Shown in pieces: positions 26,636 through 37,754 of a DNA stretch of 56,693 bases; the stretch's first letter is position 1, and each line of letters opens with the position of its first letter. A program made the translations under genes and the position numbers. Source of the stretch: Paulinella micropora. Its lineage: Eukaryota > Cercozoa > Imbricatea > Euglyphida. The DNA lies in contig BJOX01000300.1 of the NCBI GenBank assembly GCA_009731375.1, forward strand, positions 409,146-465,838. Direction: 5' to 3'. Under the pieces are notes generated by a model. It was not told the DNA's origin. It saw only the letters and a list, made by a program, of their open reading frames with translations, and ran no database searches.

Positions 26636-27796
26636 TCATTTGTTGCGATAGGGGAGGGGGGGCTGTTGCCAATTAACAGAGAACATCTCACCTTCAACGT
26701 CATCTCTCTCGAGAGATTTAGATGCCCCCCTCTTCCCCAGTCTCCAAACGTCAAAGATAACATCACGTACATTACCGAATATTTTCCTCGCAACCGGATC
26801 GTATACGCGATAATACCCGTTGTTTCTTTCATACCCGAGAAATAAAACTTTCCTCCCCCTCTCACCTTTCCCCCTCTTTACGTCTACTTCCATGTACGCC
26901 AAACATCCAATGGGGCGCAAATGACGCAAAAGGGATTTTCTCTTATGAACAATTTCATAAGGAGATTTCCCCTTAAAAGGGCCGCGGGCAAGAGATAAGA
27001 GGTTGCCAAAATAAGTGGGAGCTTTCTCCGTCTCAGTCCACATGGACTCAGGAAGATCGGCGTCTCTGAGGACCGCCCTTGCGGGTCCGCCGCACGTCTG
27101 GTGGGCTCGTTCTATTTTAGCAACCGCCTGTTTCTCCCCCGTCGGAGCCTCAAGGAGGACTGGTTGATTTATATCAATCCAAGTCTGAAACTCCTTGTAC
27201 TTACCATATTCCTGGTCACAAGTCAAGAATTTCACTTTTCTTCCCGTATGCCGTTCGAAGAAGGCAACGGCTTTAAGAAAGCACGTGAAAAACTCATTCT
27301 TATGTCTCAGACAATAGTCTAACTCAAACCCAGATGCAAGACATTTGACGGTGAACTTGTTCTTTTTCCCGTCCCACGATAAGGTATTCCACCAACCCTG
27401 AGTATCCATTGATATGTGGACCCCAGGGTGGCGTTCTACCGTATGGTGGTTGTCTTTGAAATGGGGCACTCTCTTTATCTTATTCTTTAAGCACCACTCG
27501 AAACTCATTACTCGTTCCCTCCACTCTCTCCCCACTATCTTTACTCCCATATAGTTAGCCATTCGCTCCATGGCTTTTACCCCTCTGTGCTTACACATAG
27601 TATTACGATGGAACACAGTGGCATGTATGTTTTCATGATAGTGAGGACAAACAACAGGACATAAAGCTTTACTACCTAACGCTTTATCTCTCTTACTCTC
27701 AGTCCTCTCATCTTTCTCATGATCTATCTCAGTAGAGTAGGGTACGTATGTATTAGGTACGTCACATCGCCAACCACAAATACACGGTGACAACAA
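26636..27796 (-). pseudogene. Element A pol: integrase
   Basis: 386-residue frame. The N-terminal HHCC module reads ENIHATVFHR...CKHRGVKAMERM; in the closing pair, B has KCEYC while A has SFEWC, so one Cys is lost. The catalytic core shows HISMDTQGWWN (Asp), FLTCDQEYGKY (Asp) and a Glu in AVAKIERAHQ. PARAVLRDADLPESMW and GKSPYEIVHKRK follow as in copia integrases. The mutated zinc ligand alone would disable it if HHCC is required. Confidence 0.88.
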
Positions 27797-28400
27797 ACAG
27801 TATACGTCATGGTATGTAGGTGGGTTGGTTTTCTGAGAAAGATGAGAGGTGGGTTGTCAAGCTTGTCCCCCCGGGTCCGACGTGACACGTCATCATCGTC
27901 GGGCTCGGGGGTCTCACTTGTGATGGAGGGCATAGTAGTAGAGGGATCTGTGGGCTCATACCACTCGTTAGGATTGATAGGTGGGGTGCCGGGGGCATCA
28001 AACACCGTCAAGTGATTTGGGAGTGCTCTCCCTCTAGCCACGATTTGGTCTTCCGTAATAAGGATAGGCTTCCTGAGCACTATCACTTGATTGTTTTGGT
28101 GTATGACGGCAAAGCCCTTACGAACCCATGCCGAAGTAGCCACTAACCCGTACTTTAGGTGCGGGTTGTAGGTAGTGTGGGCATCAAGGACATTGACTTC
28201 TTCCCCATGAGCTCCCGACAGATTCATTAAAACTTTCCCTTTGTACTCGGTTCTAATGCTTCCTTTTGCTATGAGGAATTTCTGTGGAGCTCTCTTAAGG
28301 CTAACGAACGTAGACCTATCTGGGGACTGTACATGTGTTTTGCTAGCACCGCTATCGTCTACCCACGCTATATTGCTGCTGTCAGTTCTGTGGTCAGAGT
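27724..28400 (-). pseudogene. Element A aspartic protease
   Basis: Part of the 514-codon frame ending at 27724. WVDDSGASKTHV holds the catalytic DSGAS of copia proteases, followed by KGSIRTEYKGKVLMNL and YGLVATSAWVRKGFAVIHQN. It is 60% or more similar by eye to B at 38190-38681. It overlaps the integrase frame start in another phase. Confidence 0.88.
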
Positions 28401-28499
28401 TATCGTCCAGCAACATGATAGAGCATTCAGAGTGTGATTTGTCTTGTTCGGGGAATGAAGTGGTGGTGTTTGTATCTGATGGGCTTTGGGGTTCGTCTT

Positions 28500-28870
28500 C
28501 TTCTGGTGGTGTCACTCCACCCAACACATCTTCGAGATCCTCTACCTCCTTTACCATGTAAGGAAAACAAGAAACGATTCCTCGTGCAAACGGGTTGTTG
28601 TGTTTGGTAGCAAGGGTAAGGACGCAATCATGCATAGCGTAATATAATTCTGTATAGAATTCATCATATTTCCCCTCCTGGCTCGTAATCAACCCGTCTG
28701 TCACTGTTCTACTCTTAAGCCCCTGATTGAGAGCAGTAACCAAGCGTTGTATTTCTTCGATGGGGGGTAGTCCTCCGCCTTTTAACACCCACTTTCCGTC
28801 CCTTACCCAAACGTTACTATCCTCAGCTCTACCTGGCTCTCCTTCTTCCATGACCTCAGGGGGTCCAAGT
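28500..28870 (-). pseudogene. Element A conserved linker domain before protease
   Basis: About 90 residues with WVRDGKWVLKGGGLPPIEE, a middle containing DEFYTELYYA and the phrase KHNNPFARGIVSCFP. It is clearly homologous to the plus-strand frame 38730-39176 in B (KWNNPFARGLVAAFP). Family unknown. A Thr-rich and Gly/Val-rich low-complexity stretch encoded by a CTA microsatellite (29094-29157) precedes it. Confidence 0.7.
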
Positions 28871-29107
28871 AAAGGTGATGAGGATGTATCAGATAGTGCA
28901 GTGGTAGGTTGAGAAGACGAAGTGTGGGTCAAAGTTGGTACAGACAAAGTAGGTAAAGACGATCTACCCTCTACTGCTCCCCCTGCTCCTACTCCTACTT
29001 CCCCTACTCCTACTTCTCCTACTTTCACTCCTACTCCCCCTGCTCCTACTCCCCCTACTCCTTCCCCTATTTCCCCCACTCCCTCTATGGATGTAGTAGT
29101 GGTAGTG

Positions 29108-29159
<52 letters not shown>

Positions 29160-29289
29160 GTGTGCAAAGAGATGTAGTTGCGTTGTTGGATTGAGCAGGG
29201 TTGATGCTTTCTTTCCACAAAGTGATGTGTGTAAACAAAGTGGCGGGGTTCGTAATACATAGCAGCATGGGGGGGAAGCAACCCTAGGT

Positions 29290-29760
29290 TCAGTTTTTCC
29301 CTGTACTTGCTCAATATTTCCCCTCTCTTCCTTTCTTGATCAACATGAAGCGAGCAAAAGTCATGATCTATCAGTCTAGCAGAACACTTCCCACCCTGCA
29401 CCCCCTTCCTCGCCGCTCCCAGTCTCCACGAACACCTGACTCCTGTATTTGGCACTGTCGCCTCACACTGCTTCTGTGGCTGCTTGTGACATGACAGTCA
29501 ACTGTACGTACTGGTCTACCGTGGAGGTTGAGGGGTGGGCCACCTACTTCTCGTAACGTGACTGGGTTGTATTTTTTCACGAGTAATTTTACGTGTCCTA
29601 GTACCCTTGTACGTCTGAGGGCCCAATTCCCTTCCAAAGGTATGATTTGGTTTAGGGGAGTTGGGTCGCCAGCCATATCAAGGGTGGTCAAAAACTTATT
29701 CTCGTGAAGGGGTGGAATAATGGGGCGAGTGTGTGTGGAGTCGTTTTGTGTAGATGATGC
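29290..29760 (-). pseudogene. Element A accessory Cys/His region
   Basis: Read in two frames (29371-29760 and 28964-29455). IIPLEGNWALRRTRVLGHVK and GGPPLNLHGRPVRTV lead into a Cys-rich part: CEATVPNTGVRC, CSARL and FCSLHVDQERKR. The pattern C-x10-C...C...C-x2-H and the order match B at 39714-40259. It is not part of textbook copia gag or pol. The motif resembles small zinc-binding CxxTxxGxRC...CxxH modules. Confidence 0.65.
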
Positions 29761-30400
29761 ATGTCCTTTCTGCTCTCCTCTACACACACCACCCTCAACA
29801 CCTCCTCCCCCTCTACTTCTTGCGCCAGGTGGCTTAGATGCGTGAGATAAAAGTGCCATGGGGGTGTTGTTTGAGGGTGGGGGGTTGTCTTCCTCGACAC
29901 ACATACCATTATCATCTTCTCTCAGTCTCCCCATCATCATAATTGCCATGTGGTGAATCCCCAACTCACCATCTACTTCTGATTCTTCTTCAGACTCAGA
30001 AGGAGATTGGTTAGTTGGGGGTTCATCTTCTTCTTCGCTTTCGGAGTGAGAGGGTGAGTTAGAGGAGTCAGATGATTCAGCGTTTAAGATTATCATTTTC
30101 TTCTTTTTAATGAAGTCTGCTGCTTTCAGCTTTCGTACCTCTCCTCTGCTTCCTTCCTTCTTCTTCTTTGCTCCTTCTTCTACTTTCTTCTTGTGTCTGT
30201 CTGTCTTCTCACTCTGACTGTCCTCTCTCTTCTCCTTCCCACGCAACTTCTCAGAGACCCTAGTTCTCCTTCTTATGGGGCATTTAAAGGGACCATGTCC
30301 GTCCTTGGGACAGTCCTTGAGTTGACATCTGACTAGACAGAAAGCAATCTTATGGTCAGGGGACAGACAGTTCCAACAAATACTGTCCTCCCCCTCACCA
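29760..30400 (-). pseudogene. Element A gag: nucleocapsid zinc knuckles and acidic tail
   Basis: At 30270-30390 the minus strand encodes a CCHC knuckle CWNCLSPDHKIAFC and a second Cys/His cluster CPKDGHGPFKC. A Lys-rich then Glu/Ser-rich stretch follows (29371-30246 frame). RNA binding is the known role of such knuckles. Confidence 0.8.
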
Positions 30401-30973
30401 TGATGACTTGCTCTTCTTCTTGCCCTGAGCTATTCCTGCTACTGTGTTGATAGTGATAGGGTCGCTCTTAGAGCTACCAGATCCATAGAGTTTACGCATT
30501 CTAGTTTCTGATACGTTGCTCTGAGCTAACTGCTCTACTACCTTGATGAATTCAGGCAGCTTAGGCCTTTGAGTAGGTAAAAGAGGACACCAAGTGTTAC
30601 GATAGTAGGCTTGATAGACAGGTAGGTGTTTTAATTTCTTCATGATCATGCCTGTCTTCATCATCTCTGGTATCACTCCCATCGTCTTTTCCTGTGTTTT
30701 GATAGTCGTGAGATAGTCAGCTAGCCAGCTACTCACCTCACTAACCTTCTTAGGGTACGAATGGTATAGTTTTTTCTGGTCCTCTTCAAACCTTATGAGG
30801 TCAAGACCTCCATAATGTTTTTTGAGGGCGAGGAAACACTTTACACCGTCCGTATCCCTCTGACTCATTATAGTCATCACCTTCCTATCGTGAGCACATG
30901 ATTGAAGTAGAAAGGTATAGAGCAATCTGTTTAGCTTAGCTTCTTTCTCTTTCATGTAATATCTTGCTCCCAA
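30395..30973 (-). pseudogene. Element A gag: capsid-like domain
   Basis: 192-residue frame with ALKKHYGGLDLIRFEEDQKK and MKTGMIMKKLKHLPVYQAY, the shape of a copia-type gag (UBN2-like) core: a helical domain in which a short Gly-Gly hinge precedes a long helix. It matches B at 40954-41588. The gag N-terminus is at 31156-31409 (MAYQGSDFVRMRLDPPNF), separated by frame breaks. Confidence 0.8.
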
Positions 30974-31155
30974 TTGTAATGCAAATAGCGGTGATGGCTT
31001 ATGGTGGGGGCAGAGGCAGTTTTTGAACTTGCAGTTTCTTGACCCTCTTCTTTCTTTCCCTTGTCTTTCTCCTCTACCTTTACTACTACTGTCTCCTCTT
31101 CAGACTTCGTCCTCTTCTTCTTCCTCTTCCTTTGCAGGTGATTTGAAGGGTGCAT

Positions 31156-31409
31156 CTGAAGGGGAATCAGGTCGTGCAGGTAGTTGTATAGGTTTGGCTA
31201 AGGGATGAGTCTCAAAGCCCGGAATTATGGAAAGGATTTCTGGGTGTGTGACACCTATAGCTGATGTAAAGGTACTCAAACAGCTCCCATTCTTTTCCAT
31301 GATTGAAATTTGGAGGGTCTAGCCTCATTCTTACAAAGTCAGAACCTTGATACGCCATATTGTTCGGACGTACCAAGGGCGGAAGGTAGGAGGGAGGCTC
31401 GACTACCAA
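31156..31409 (-). pseudogene. Element A gag N-terminus
   Basis: Short frame with NNMAYQGSDFVRMRLDPPNF and KEWELFEYLYISYR. It lies between the leader and the capsid frame, with a stop near 31212. The gag start is probably the Met at NMAYQG. Confidence 0.5.
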
Positions 31410-31708
31410 TGTTGCTTTCTCTGTGAGTAGAGAAGCGAGATAGAGTTAGGAAATGATTAGTTATATATACTAGCGACTAAGTGGCAGCCTTCCGCACAAT
31501 CCACTTAGTGACTGGTGGTAGCCTTCCGCACACACACCAGACTGGTGGTAGCCTTCCGCACACACACAAGATTTAAATATTTGGTGACAGCCTTCCGCAC
31601 GTACACCTGTTTGTATTTTCGGTGGCAGCCTTCCGCACGCCCCGATAGTACGTAATAAGTGAATAAAGTCTACTAGACCTAACGTTCACGCTACAAGGCT
31701 CTATAACC
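31410..31708 (-). mobile_element. Element A leader with five tandem CCTTCCGCAC motifs
   Basis: Between the 5' LTR and gag. On the plus strand GGTGGCAGCCTTCCGCAC or close variants occur five times between 31479 and 31640, spaced about 35-45 bp. The primer-binding region GGTTATAGAGCCTTG is directly next to the LTR. Confidence 0.75.
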
Positions 31709-31865
31709 TGTGAGATTAACTTAATAATCTGCCGTATGCTTGCTGCGCCAAGGGACGGCCCGATTATATACTAGGCCGGACATACGTAATGGCTCTAACG
31801 ACACACATTATTACATTTGCCGGCCCATACTGACTATCCGGTTAATTATATTAATAGGTCTAACA
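31709..31865 (-). repeat. 5' LTR of copia element A
   Basis: 157 bp, TGTTAGACCT to AATCTCACA on the minus strand; shorter than its partner by one 35-bp deletion. Confidence 0.85.
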
Positions 31866-32130
31866 GGGGGTATAAGGAGAAGACAAGAATAATATAATAT
31901 ATGAGGACAAAGACACTATATCTGTAATTATCGGCGGGTTTGGTACATCTGTCTGGCTGCCGGATCGTGTTACTCCACATTCCCATGTGGCACGTTCACC
32001 GACCAGAAAGCAGACTTCAGGTTGGCCTCTTATAGATTTTTGTGTATTTAGTGTGATTTATAAAAGTAATATTAACTAGAGGTAGTGCGTGTTCCGGAGC
32101 TATCGCCAGCACCGGAACACGCACGTACTT
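31866..32130 (-). mobile_element. Copia remnant D, right part, with hairpin
   Basis: Continues the D 3' noncoding region interrupted at 22894 (GGGGGTATAAGGAG matches AGGGGTATAAAAAG of A). It ends shortly after a hairpin with a perfect 13-bp stem (32085-32097 with 32112-32124) and a 14-nt loop. The pol gene and 5' LTR of D are gone. Confidence 0.75.
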
Positions 32131-33010
32131 AGTGATTATCATAGCAGATCAAATCTCGTTGAAGTTGGTGAAGAAATTTCTCGCTAAGTTCGGAAAGGAA
32201 TTCAAGCTATGAATGCTGGACATATTTCGTGGTGTTAATATTATATTCGTTTTCAATTGCGCTTTATATTAAGTTTGGTAAATTTCCTCATACTTTATAT
32301 TGAGGGGGATGATTTAGGTGAATTGGCGACGCCGAACAATGCGATTCCGTGCGAAGATTCGCAGACGCGCATGAGCCAAGACTTTCACCTGCGCTCCCCT
32401 CCCCACTTGCATCATTTACTAATTGTAATACAAATACTCTCGGTCGGATCAGGGGGAGGAGAGGATTGTCAGGATTTCAGCGATGGAACGATGTCGCGAT
32501 TCCAGGGGTGATCTGACGGGCCGCACAATGCTAAGTACGTGAGTGTTCCCGGATTGACGCAAAGCCCCAGAACCCGTACTGCGCTTCGCGAGTAATTATT
32601 TACGACCGTTAGTATAGAATTGACTACATAATATTTATATTTACGATTATATATATATATATGTATATTTTTTAAGAAGCCAACTTGGAAATCTGGTTGT
32701 GGTTGGGTCGGAGGGTGATTCATCGCTCCTCGTGAGTCGATAGACCTGGGTCCCTCCCTTGGAGTCAGAGAGTACAGACCCGCTGATAATACTTTCTTTT
32801 GTTTTTACCCTTACGGGAAGCGCTTGAAAATTTTATTTTTACATTACTTTCATTGTTATGATAGTTATAGATTGTACATATGTATTATCATAAGAATATT
32901 ACATATTTATGTTATCACTCTTCTAGAGGTCATTACCATATCTATGTACTTTCATATTATCTATATATATGTATATTACATATCTCTTTTGCTCGTACGT
33001 GAGGTAGGGA
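32131..33010 (+). mobile_element. Element C: last codons of pol and 3' noncoding region
   Basis: The plus frame 32146-32214 encodes ADQISLKLVKKFLAKFGKEF then a stop shortly after. It matches the pol C-terminus of B (ADQISVKLVKEFLAKFG) in the opposite orientation. The 3' noncoding part follows to 33010, where B is inserted, and contains CTACGGGAAGCGC-type sequence near 32815 in inverted sense to A and B. Confidence 0.75.
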
Positions 33011-33208
33011 TGTTAGACTACTGTTATCAATAAAGCAATCTGTGATAGCAACTACACTCTCAACATGCAACACAACTCTAATGAGAAAAGGCGCCAACAG
33101 ACGCGCCACGTAACTTGACTGGCCGGATCATAAGTAATGGCTCTAACGACACCGTTACTCCGATACGGCCGGTCCATAACTATTAATTAATTATTATTAG
33201 TTCTAACA
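33011..33208 (-). repeat. 3' LTR of copia element B
   Basis: 198 bp, TGTTAGAACT to AGTCTAACA on the minus strand. It contains a GAGAAAAGGCGCC segment that the 5' LTR lacks. Confidence 0.9.
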
Positions 33209-34337
33209 ATCCCCCTGGAACAAAGTAAATTAATATAAGTTATTGCCGTTCCTAATTAAGTTACGTCTCCTATTACTATTTTGTGAAACATTAGAAAACA
33301 CAAACTCAAAACATATCCTCTTACCCTCACTCTCTCCGAGAAGTATTGTTGGGGTTGGCTACCCTCCTATCCACAGCGAGTACGTATCAGCTAGAGTACG
33401 TACAAGGCACCGGACCTGTGGTATATTCGGGCCTACCCAACGAGAAGAAGATTAACGCCCTACTCTCCCTACCTCGCAAATGAGTAAGAGAAATATGTGA
33501 AAATTACATACATATGGATCATATAAGAATACAGAGTTATGATAATAACCTTAGAAGAAGTAATAACATAAATATGTGATAAATATATGAAAAATATATA
33601 TGTGTATATATAATATATATCCACATATGATCATAACATGAAAACTAAACTTTGGAAGCGCTTCCCGTAGAGGAGTGAATAAAAGTAACAAAAATAATAT
33701 AACATATATGAACAAAGACACGATATCTGTAATTATCGGCCTGTCTGGTACATCCGGCTGGTCTGACGTACTTCCGTGTTGTTCCACACTCCCGTGTGGC
33801 ACGTTTACCTACCAGCCGGACTCCATATCGGCTTCTTATAGATTTTTATGTATATAGTGTGATTACAAAAGACTTATGACATTTAAGCGATACAATCGAT
33901 AAGGTAGTGCGTGTTTCCGAGCTTACACCAACACGGAAACACGCACGTACTTAGCAAGTTTTCGGGGCCCGACTCGATCTTCGCTGCGTCGCTTCTCATC
34001 CTCCCCCTCAACTTTGTAGAATTATGCAACTGAATGATTATTACGACTTAACGAAGGGAGGGGGAGGGAAGAGAAAGGTGAAAGTCCAGGTATCTTCCAT
34101 GTTTTCCCGGGTCTCTGACTCGAATCGCTACCGCGCGTCAAACTATTCGAGGTTGAGGCTCGGCAGCATTTGCAACAGCTCTGGTAACATGGATCCACCC
34201 GCTCAAATCACCTATATCACTCCCCTCGATATACAGTATGCGAGAAATATAATATACGAGAATTAATACAATCCGCTTCCGAGAATATAATTATAGATTA
34301 TCACAGCGTGAATATTTATGCTGGAAATACCCGGTAC
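33209..34337 (-). mobile_element. Element B 3' noncoding region with hairpin
   Basis: 1.1 kb from pol stop to polypurine tract. A perfect 13-bp stem (33907-33919 with 33934-33946) with 14-nt loop sits at the same place as in D, but with different base pairs. Confidence 0.8.
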
Positions 34338-35200
34338 TTACAACGCGACTTTAACACCAAACTTTGCGAGAAATTCTTTCACCAACTTCACCGAGATTTG
34401 GTCAGCCAGGTTATTGAATTTTTCGTACGTGAAATTTATTTTGGTAAATAAATCCACGATGTTTTCCTCCATTGGTACCCGGAACAATTTGACAACTCCC
34501 TTCTTAACGAACCTTTCGAGCAGGTGGTACCTGACATCGATATGTTTGGTTCGGGACTCCCCTAATCCCCTTTCTGAGAGGATGCTAGTCCCCTCATTGT
34601 CTTCGAACAAGGGGGTGAAACCTCTTATGGGCAAACCGATGTCACGGAGAGACTGTCTTAAAGCAAGCAATTCCCTTACCGCTTCATTAGCAGATACGGT
34701 CTCCGACTCAAGGGCAGATTGAGCAATTAAAGTTTGAAGTTTAGAGAACCATGGTACCGGTGCCCCGTTGAAGAGAAAGATGTACCCGAACGGGACTTCC
34801 TTGTAACCTTTTCTCCAGCAAAATCTGAGTCGACGTATCCCACGAGGGGGTGTTCGTCTATCATTTTTTCGACATTGGCGATAACGGGGACATTGAAAGC
34901 ATTGATTTCTGTGGCTTCACATGAGTAAAGCTCAAGTGCCTTTTCTGCGGCTGATGGTCCTTCGGCCGGTCTCCATGAATTAGGGGTTTTGGGGACAGAG
35001 AATCCTTCCGTCAACATCTTGACTAGCCATTTTTCACCCCGTTTGAAATATAGGGCTCTCGGGGTCAGCAACCACAGAAACATGCGGTGAACCATGGCAT
35101 AAGATATCTCAGGGGATAGGACTTGTTGCTTTGCAGCTATACTCAGGGGACAGATCAAGAGAGGTCGGGTGTGAACAGCGACGAAGATAAGCAATGCCAA
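34338..35200 (-). pseudogene. Element B pol: RT end and RNase H
   Basis: Two frames, 34727-35200 and 34338-34670. The first has HTRPLLICPLSIAAKQQ and GYVDSDFAGEKVTRKSRSG; the second has LFEDNEGTSILSERGLGESR and EENIVDLFTK. The join lies near 34700, where RNase H loses its frame around the SWF/SLNFKL segment. Position 35200-35241 is a further break to the RT frame. Confidence 0.9.
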
Positions 35201-35240
35201 TCACATCTAAGGTCGTATTTGAGCAGGCGGTGGCCAACTT

Positions 35241-37088
35241 TCAGGGGGCAGGGTTTTCTGAAGTGAAAGGGGTTTTAGCGGGAATCTCCTTTATATAATC
35301 TAACTCATCTAAAATAAGAAGCTCATATTTTCGTTGATGTAGTAAAATCCCTTTCTCAGATTGGGCAATCTGAATGTTCTTGAATTCCGTGGCCTTCCCT
35401 AAGTTTTTACACCTGAAACCATGTTTCTTCATGCTCTCTACAAGACTTATGTGTTTGGACTCATCACCAGCGTGCAAGCCGTCATCTACGTGAAAAGAGA
35501 GGAGCTGCGTACTTATGGGGTCCTTGGCATGTTTGATAAAAGAGGCCCGGTCAAGGGAGAAAGTAATAAAAGCTTGCTTCCCGACTAACTCCTTTAGCAT
35601 CAAATCATACCATAATCTCCCTGCCTCAGGATGACCATAAAGGGCCTTCCGGAGGAGCCAAACAAAACCTTCTCTCTCAAAACCCGGAGGGGGTTTTACA
35701 TAGATATCATAAGGCATTTTGGCATGTAAGTATGCGGTGGTGAAGTCAATTAACCACAGGTCTATACCGAAGCAGGCAGCATAGGCAATGATAAGAAGGA
35801 TAGTGCGATGGTGAGCGGTAGGTGAGTATGTACGTTTGGGATCATATTGCAATCCCGCTTTCAGGAGATCCCCCCTTAGGGTGATTCTAGCTTTATGATA
35901 TTCGTCGCTCGTTCCTTGTTGCTTAACAGTGTCTATCCATTTCAGAGGAATGATGGGGGTGCCTGACTTTCTCGCCTCGCCCTCTTTCCTCCATTCGAAA
36001 GCTTTGAGCTCCTCTTGCTGTCTGACTTCTGTCTCTCTCGCTTGTCTTCTATCTTTCGGTTTCTGTACGACGGGGAATTCCGGGATTTGCTCGGTGACCA
36101 GGCAATAATTGATTCTCTCTTCTTTCGCACAGACAGAGATATGTTTATTTCTGGTTCTCCCGTGGATTACGTTCTCCTGAGAAATGTTTCCTTGCTCATG
36201 AGACCTCCATCCCGGGGGATGTTTGTCCTTTTCCGCAGCTATCCTAACTCTCCCCCCCTCGGCATGGCCGAATTCACTGGTTACATTGGGGTCGTGGCGT
36301 GCCGGTTCGATAATAGCCTGCGGTACAAGAGAAGGGGGAGCTGCTCCCCCTGAAATCTCATACTTTAAAATCTCAGAATCTATTATTTTCTCCGTCTCGC
36401 CATCATCAAACTTAACGTGGTGGGCTGGGAATCGTTTATTTCTCCTGACAACCGGGGCAGTCGGGGCAAGAGTAACTCCCTTCCGCAAAGTAGACTCCCA
36501 CTTATCTCCATAAGTGGATTTGGCCAACTCTTCCCCGAAAGCTCGTGCCGGGATCTGAACGGTTTTCCCAGACAAAATGACTTTAAGTTTGGATTTTCTC
36601 CCCCTCTTTCCCACTACCCTGACACCTTTCTCCCCCTGATTCATGCTCCCTACATCTCGTGAGGACGGGGTAGGAGGAATGAGATCAGGTAGATTACTGA
36701 AATCTTGACTTTTGACATCGTTTTCGTCACTATCGCTTGCGACGATCACCGAATCGTCATCACTTTCAGGTCCTTTCTGAGGTGTCATGGACGTAATGGG
36801 GGCATTCGCTGTACTTTCACTATTGCTAGCAACAACTACGGGAGGTGAGGTAGATGTACTATGTGTAGCTACTGGTACGTCAAAACTAAGGTTCTCTTTC
36901 GGTGGTGTGTTAACTGGAGACAAAACAGCAGAGGGTGTGGTCGATTTCCATCCGACCGAAAACATACCCTCCTCTGCTGTTCCTTCGAGGGCTTTGGAGG
37001 CCTCTCGCTTGCCCAGTCTCCATACATCGAACATAACATCCCGGACATTACCGTGTATTATGCGCGCGACGGGATCAATGTTAAACAC
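35241..37088 (-). pseudogene. Element B pol: integrase C-terminal part and RT
   Basis: The longest coding frame in the nest, 615 residues. It begins in the integrase C-terminal domain (HGNVRDVMFDVWRLGKREAS), passes a Ser/Thr/Asp-rich spacer and then KPKDRRQARETEVRQQEELK. RT follows with IDLWLIDFTTAYLHAKMPYD, RKALYGHPEAGRLWYD and LLSFHVDDGLHAGDESKH, covering both catalytic Asp blocks. It ends at a frame break near 35241. This is the best RT reference for placing the family. Confidence 0.92.
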
Positions 37089-37102
37089 GATAATACCCGG
37101 TA

Positions 37103-37689
37103 TTACGTTCGTAACCTAAAAAGATAACTTTCTTTCCTCTCGCCCTTCCCCCGCTGAGCCTTAACCTTCATCACTGCAGCACACCCCGTGGGTCGAAGGT
37201 GATGTAGGTATGGTTTTCGGCGGTGAATGCCTTCGAAAGGGGACTTACCCTTAAAGGGTCCTTTGGCTATCGGGAGGAGGTTGTTAATATAAGTTGCGTT
37301 CCTTTCCATCTCCGTCCAAAATTTTGGAGGGAGCTCAGCATCGCTGAGCATCGCCCTTGCAGGTCCATCGTTGGTTTGGTGGGACCTCTCTATCTTTGAG
37401 ACTGCCTGTTTCTCCGCGGTTGGAGCCTCAATTAAGATAGGCTGATTAACATTAACCCACTCCTGAAAGGTATCATATCGACCATATTCTTGGTCACAGG
37501 TAATAAATTTGACATTCCTGTTTGTGTGTCTTTCGAAGAAAGCAACGGCCTTAATAAAACACGGAAAGAATTCATTCTTATGACGTAAACAATATAGTCG
37601 AGCTTGAAATTTGAAGCGAGACACTTAACCGTGAATTTGTATCGCTTATCGTCCCATGATATTGTATTCCACCATCCTTGTGTGTCCAT
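37103..37689 (-). pseudogene. Element B integrase catalytic core
   Basis: Frames 37432-37689 and 37103-37624 overlap at a frameshift near 37600. MDTQGWWNTISWDDK (Asp), FITCDQEYGRYDTF (Asp) and AVSKIERSHQ (Glu) give the DDE triad. LSDAELPPKFWTEMERNA and GKSPFEGIHRRK follow. Confidence 0.88.
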
Positions 37690-37754
37690 TGAAATATGAA
37701 CCCCGGAATGACGTTCAACAATGTGATGATTTTTGTGGAAATGAGGTGCTTTCT

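Larger units (their letters stand above)
22895..31865 (-). mobile_element. Copia element A, inserted in D
   Basis: LTRs at 22895-23086 (3') and 31709-31865 (5'), polypurine tract at about 23087-23098, target duplication GGGGG at 22890-22894 and 31866-31870. The coding order on the minus strand is gag, zinc knuckles, accessory Cys/His region, linker domain, protease, integrase, RT, RNase H, which is the Ty1/copia order with integrase before RT. Several frame breaks and stops make it defective. The two LTRs differ by a 35-bp indel and scattered substitutions, so the insertion is not recent. Confidence 0.88.

Noticed and set aside
31100-31409. Independent small gene upstream of A gag
   Set aside because: Position, copia-like text and the frame breaks fit the N-terminus of gag.
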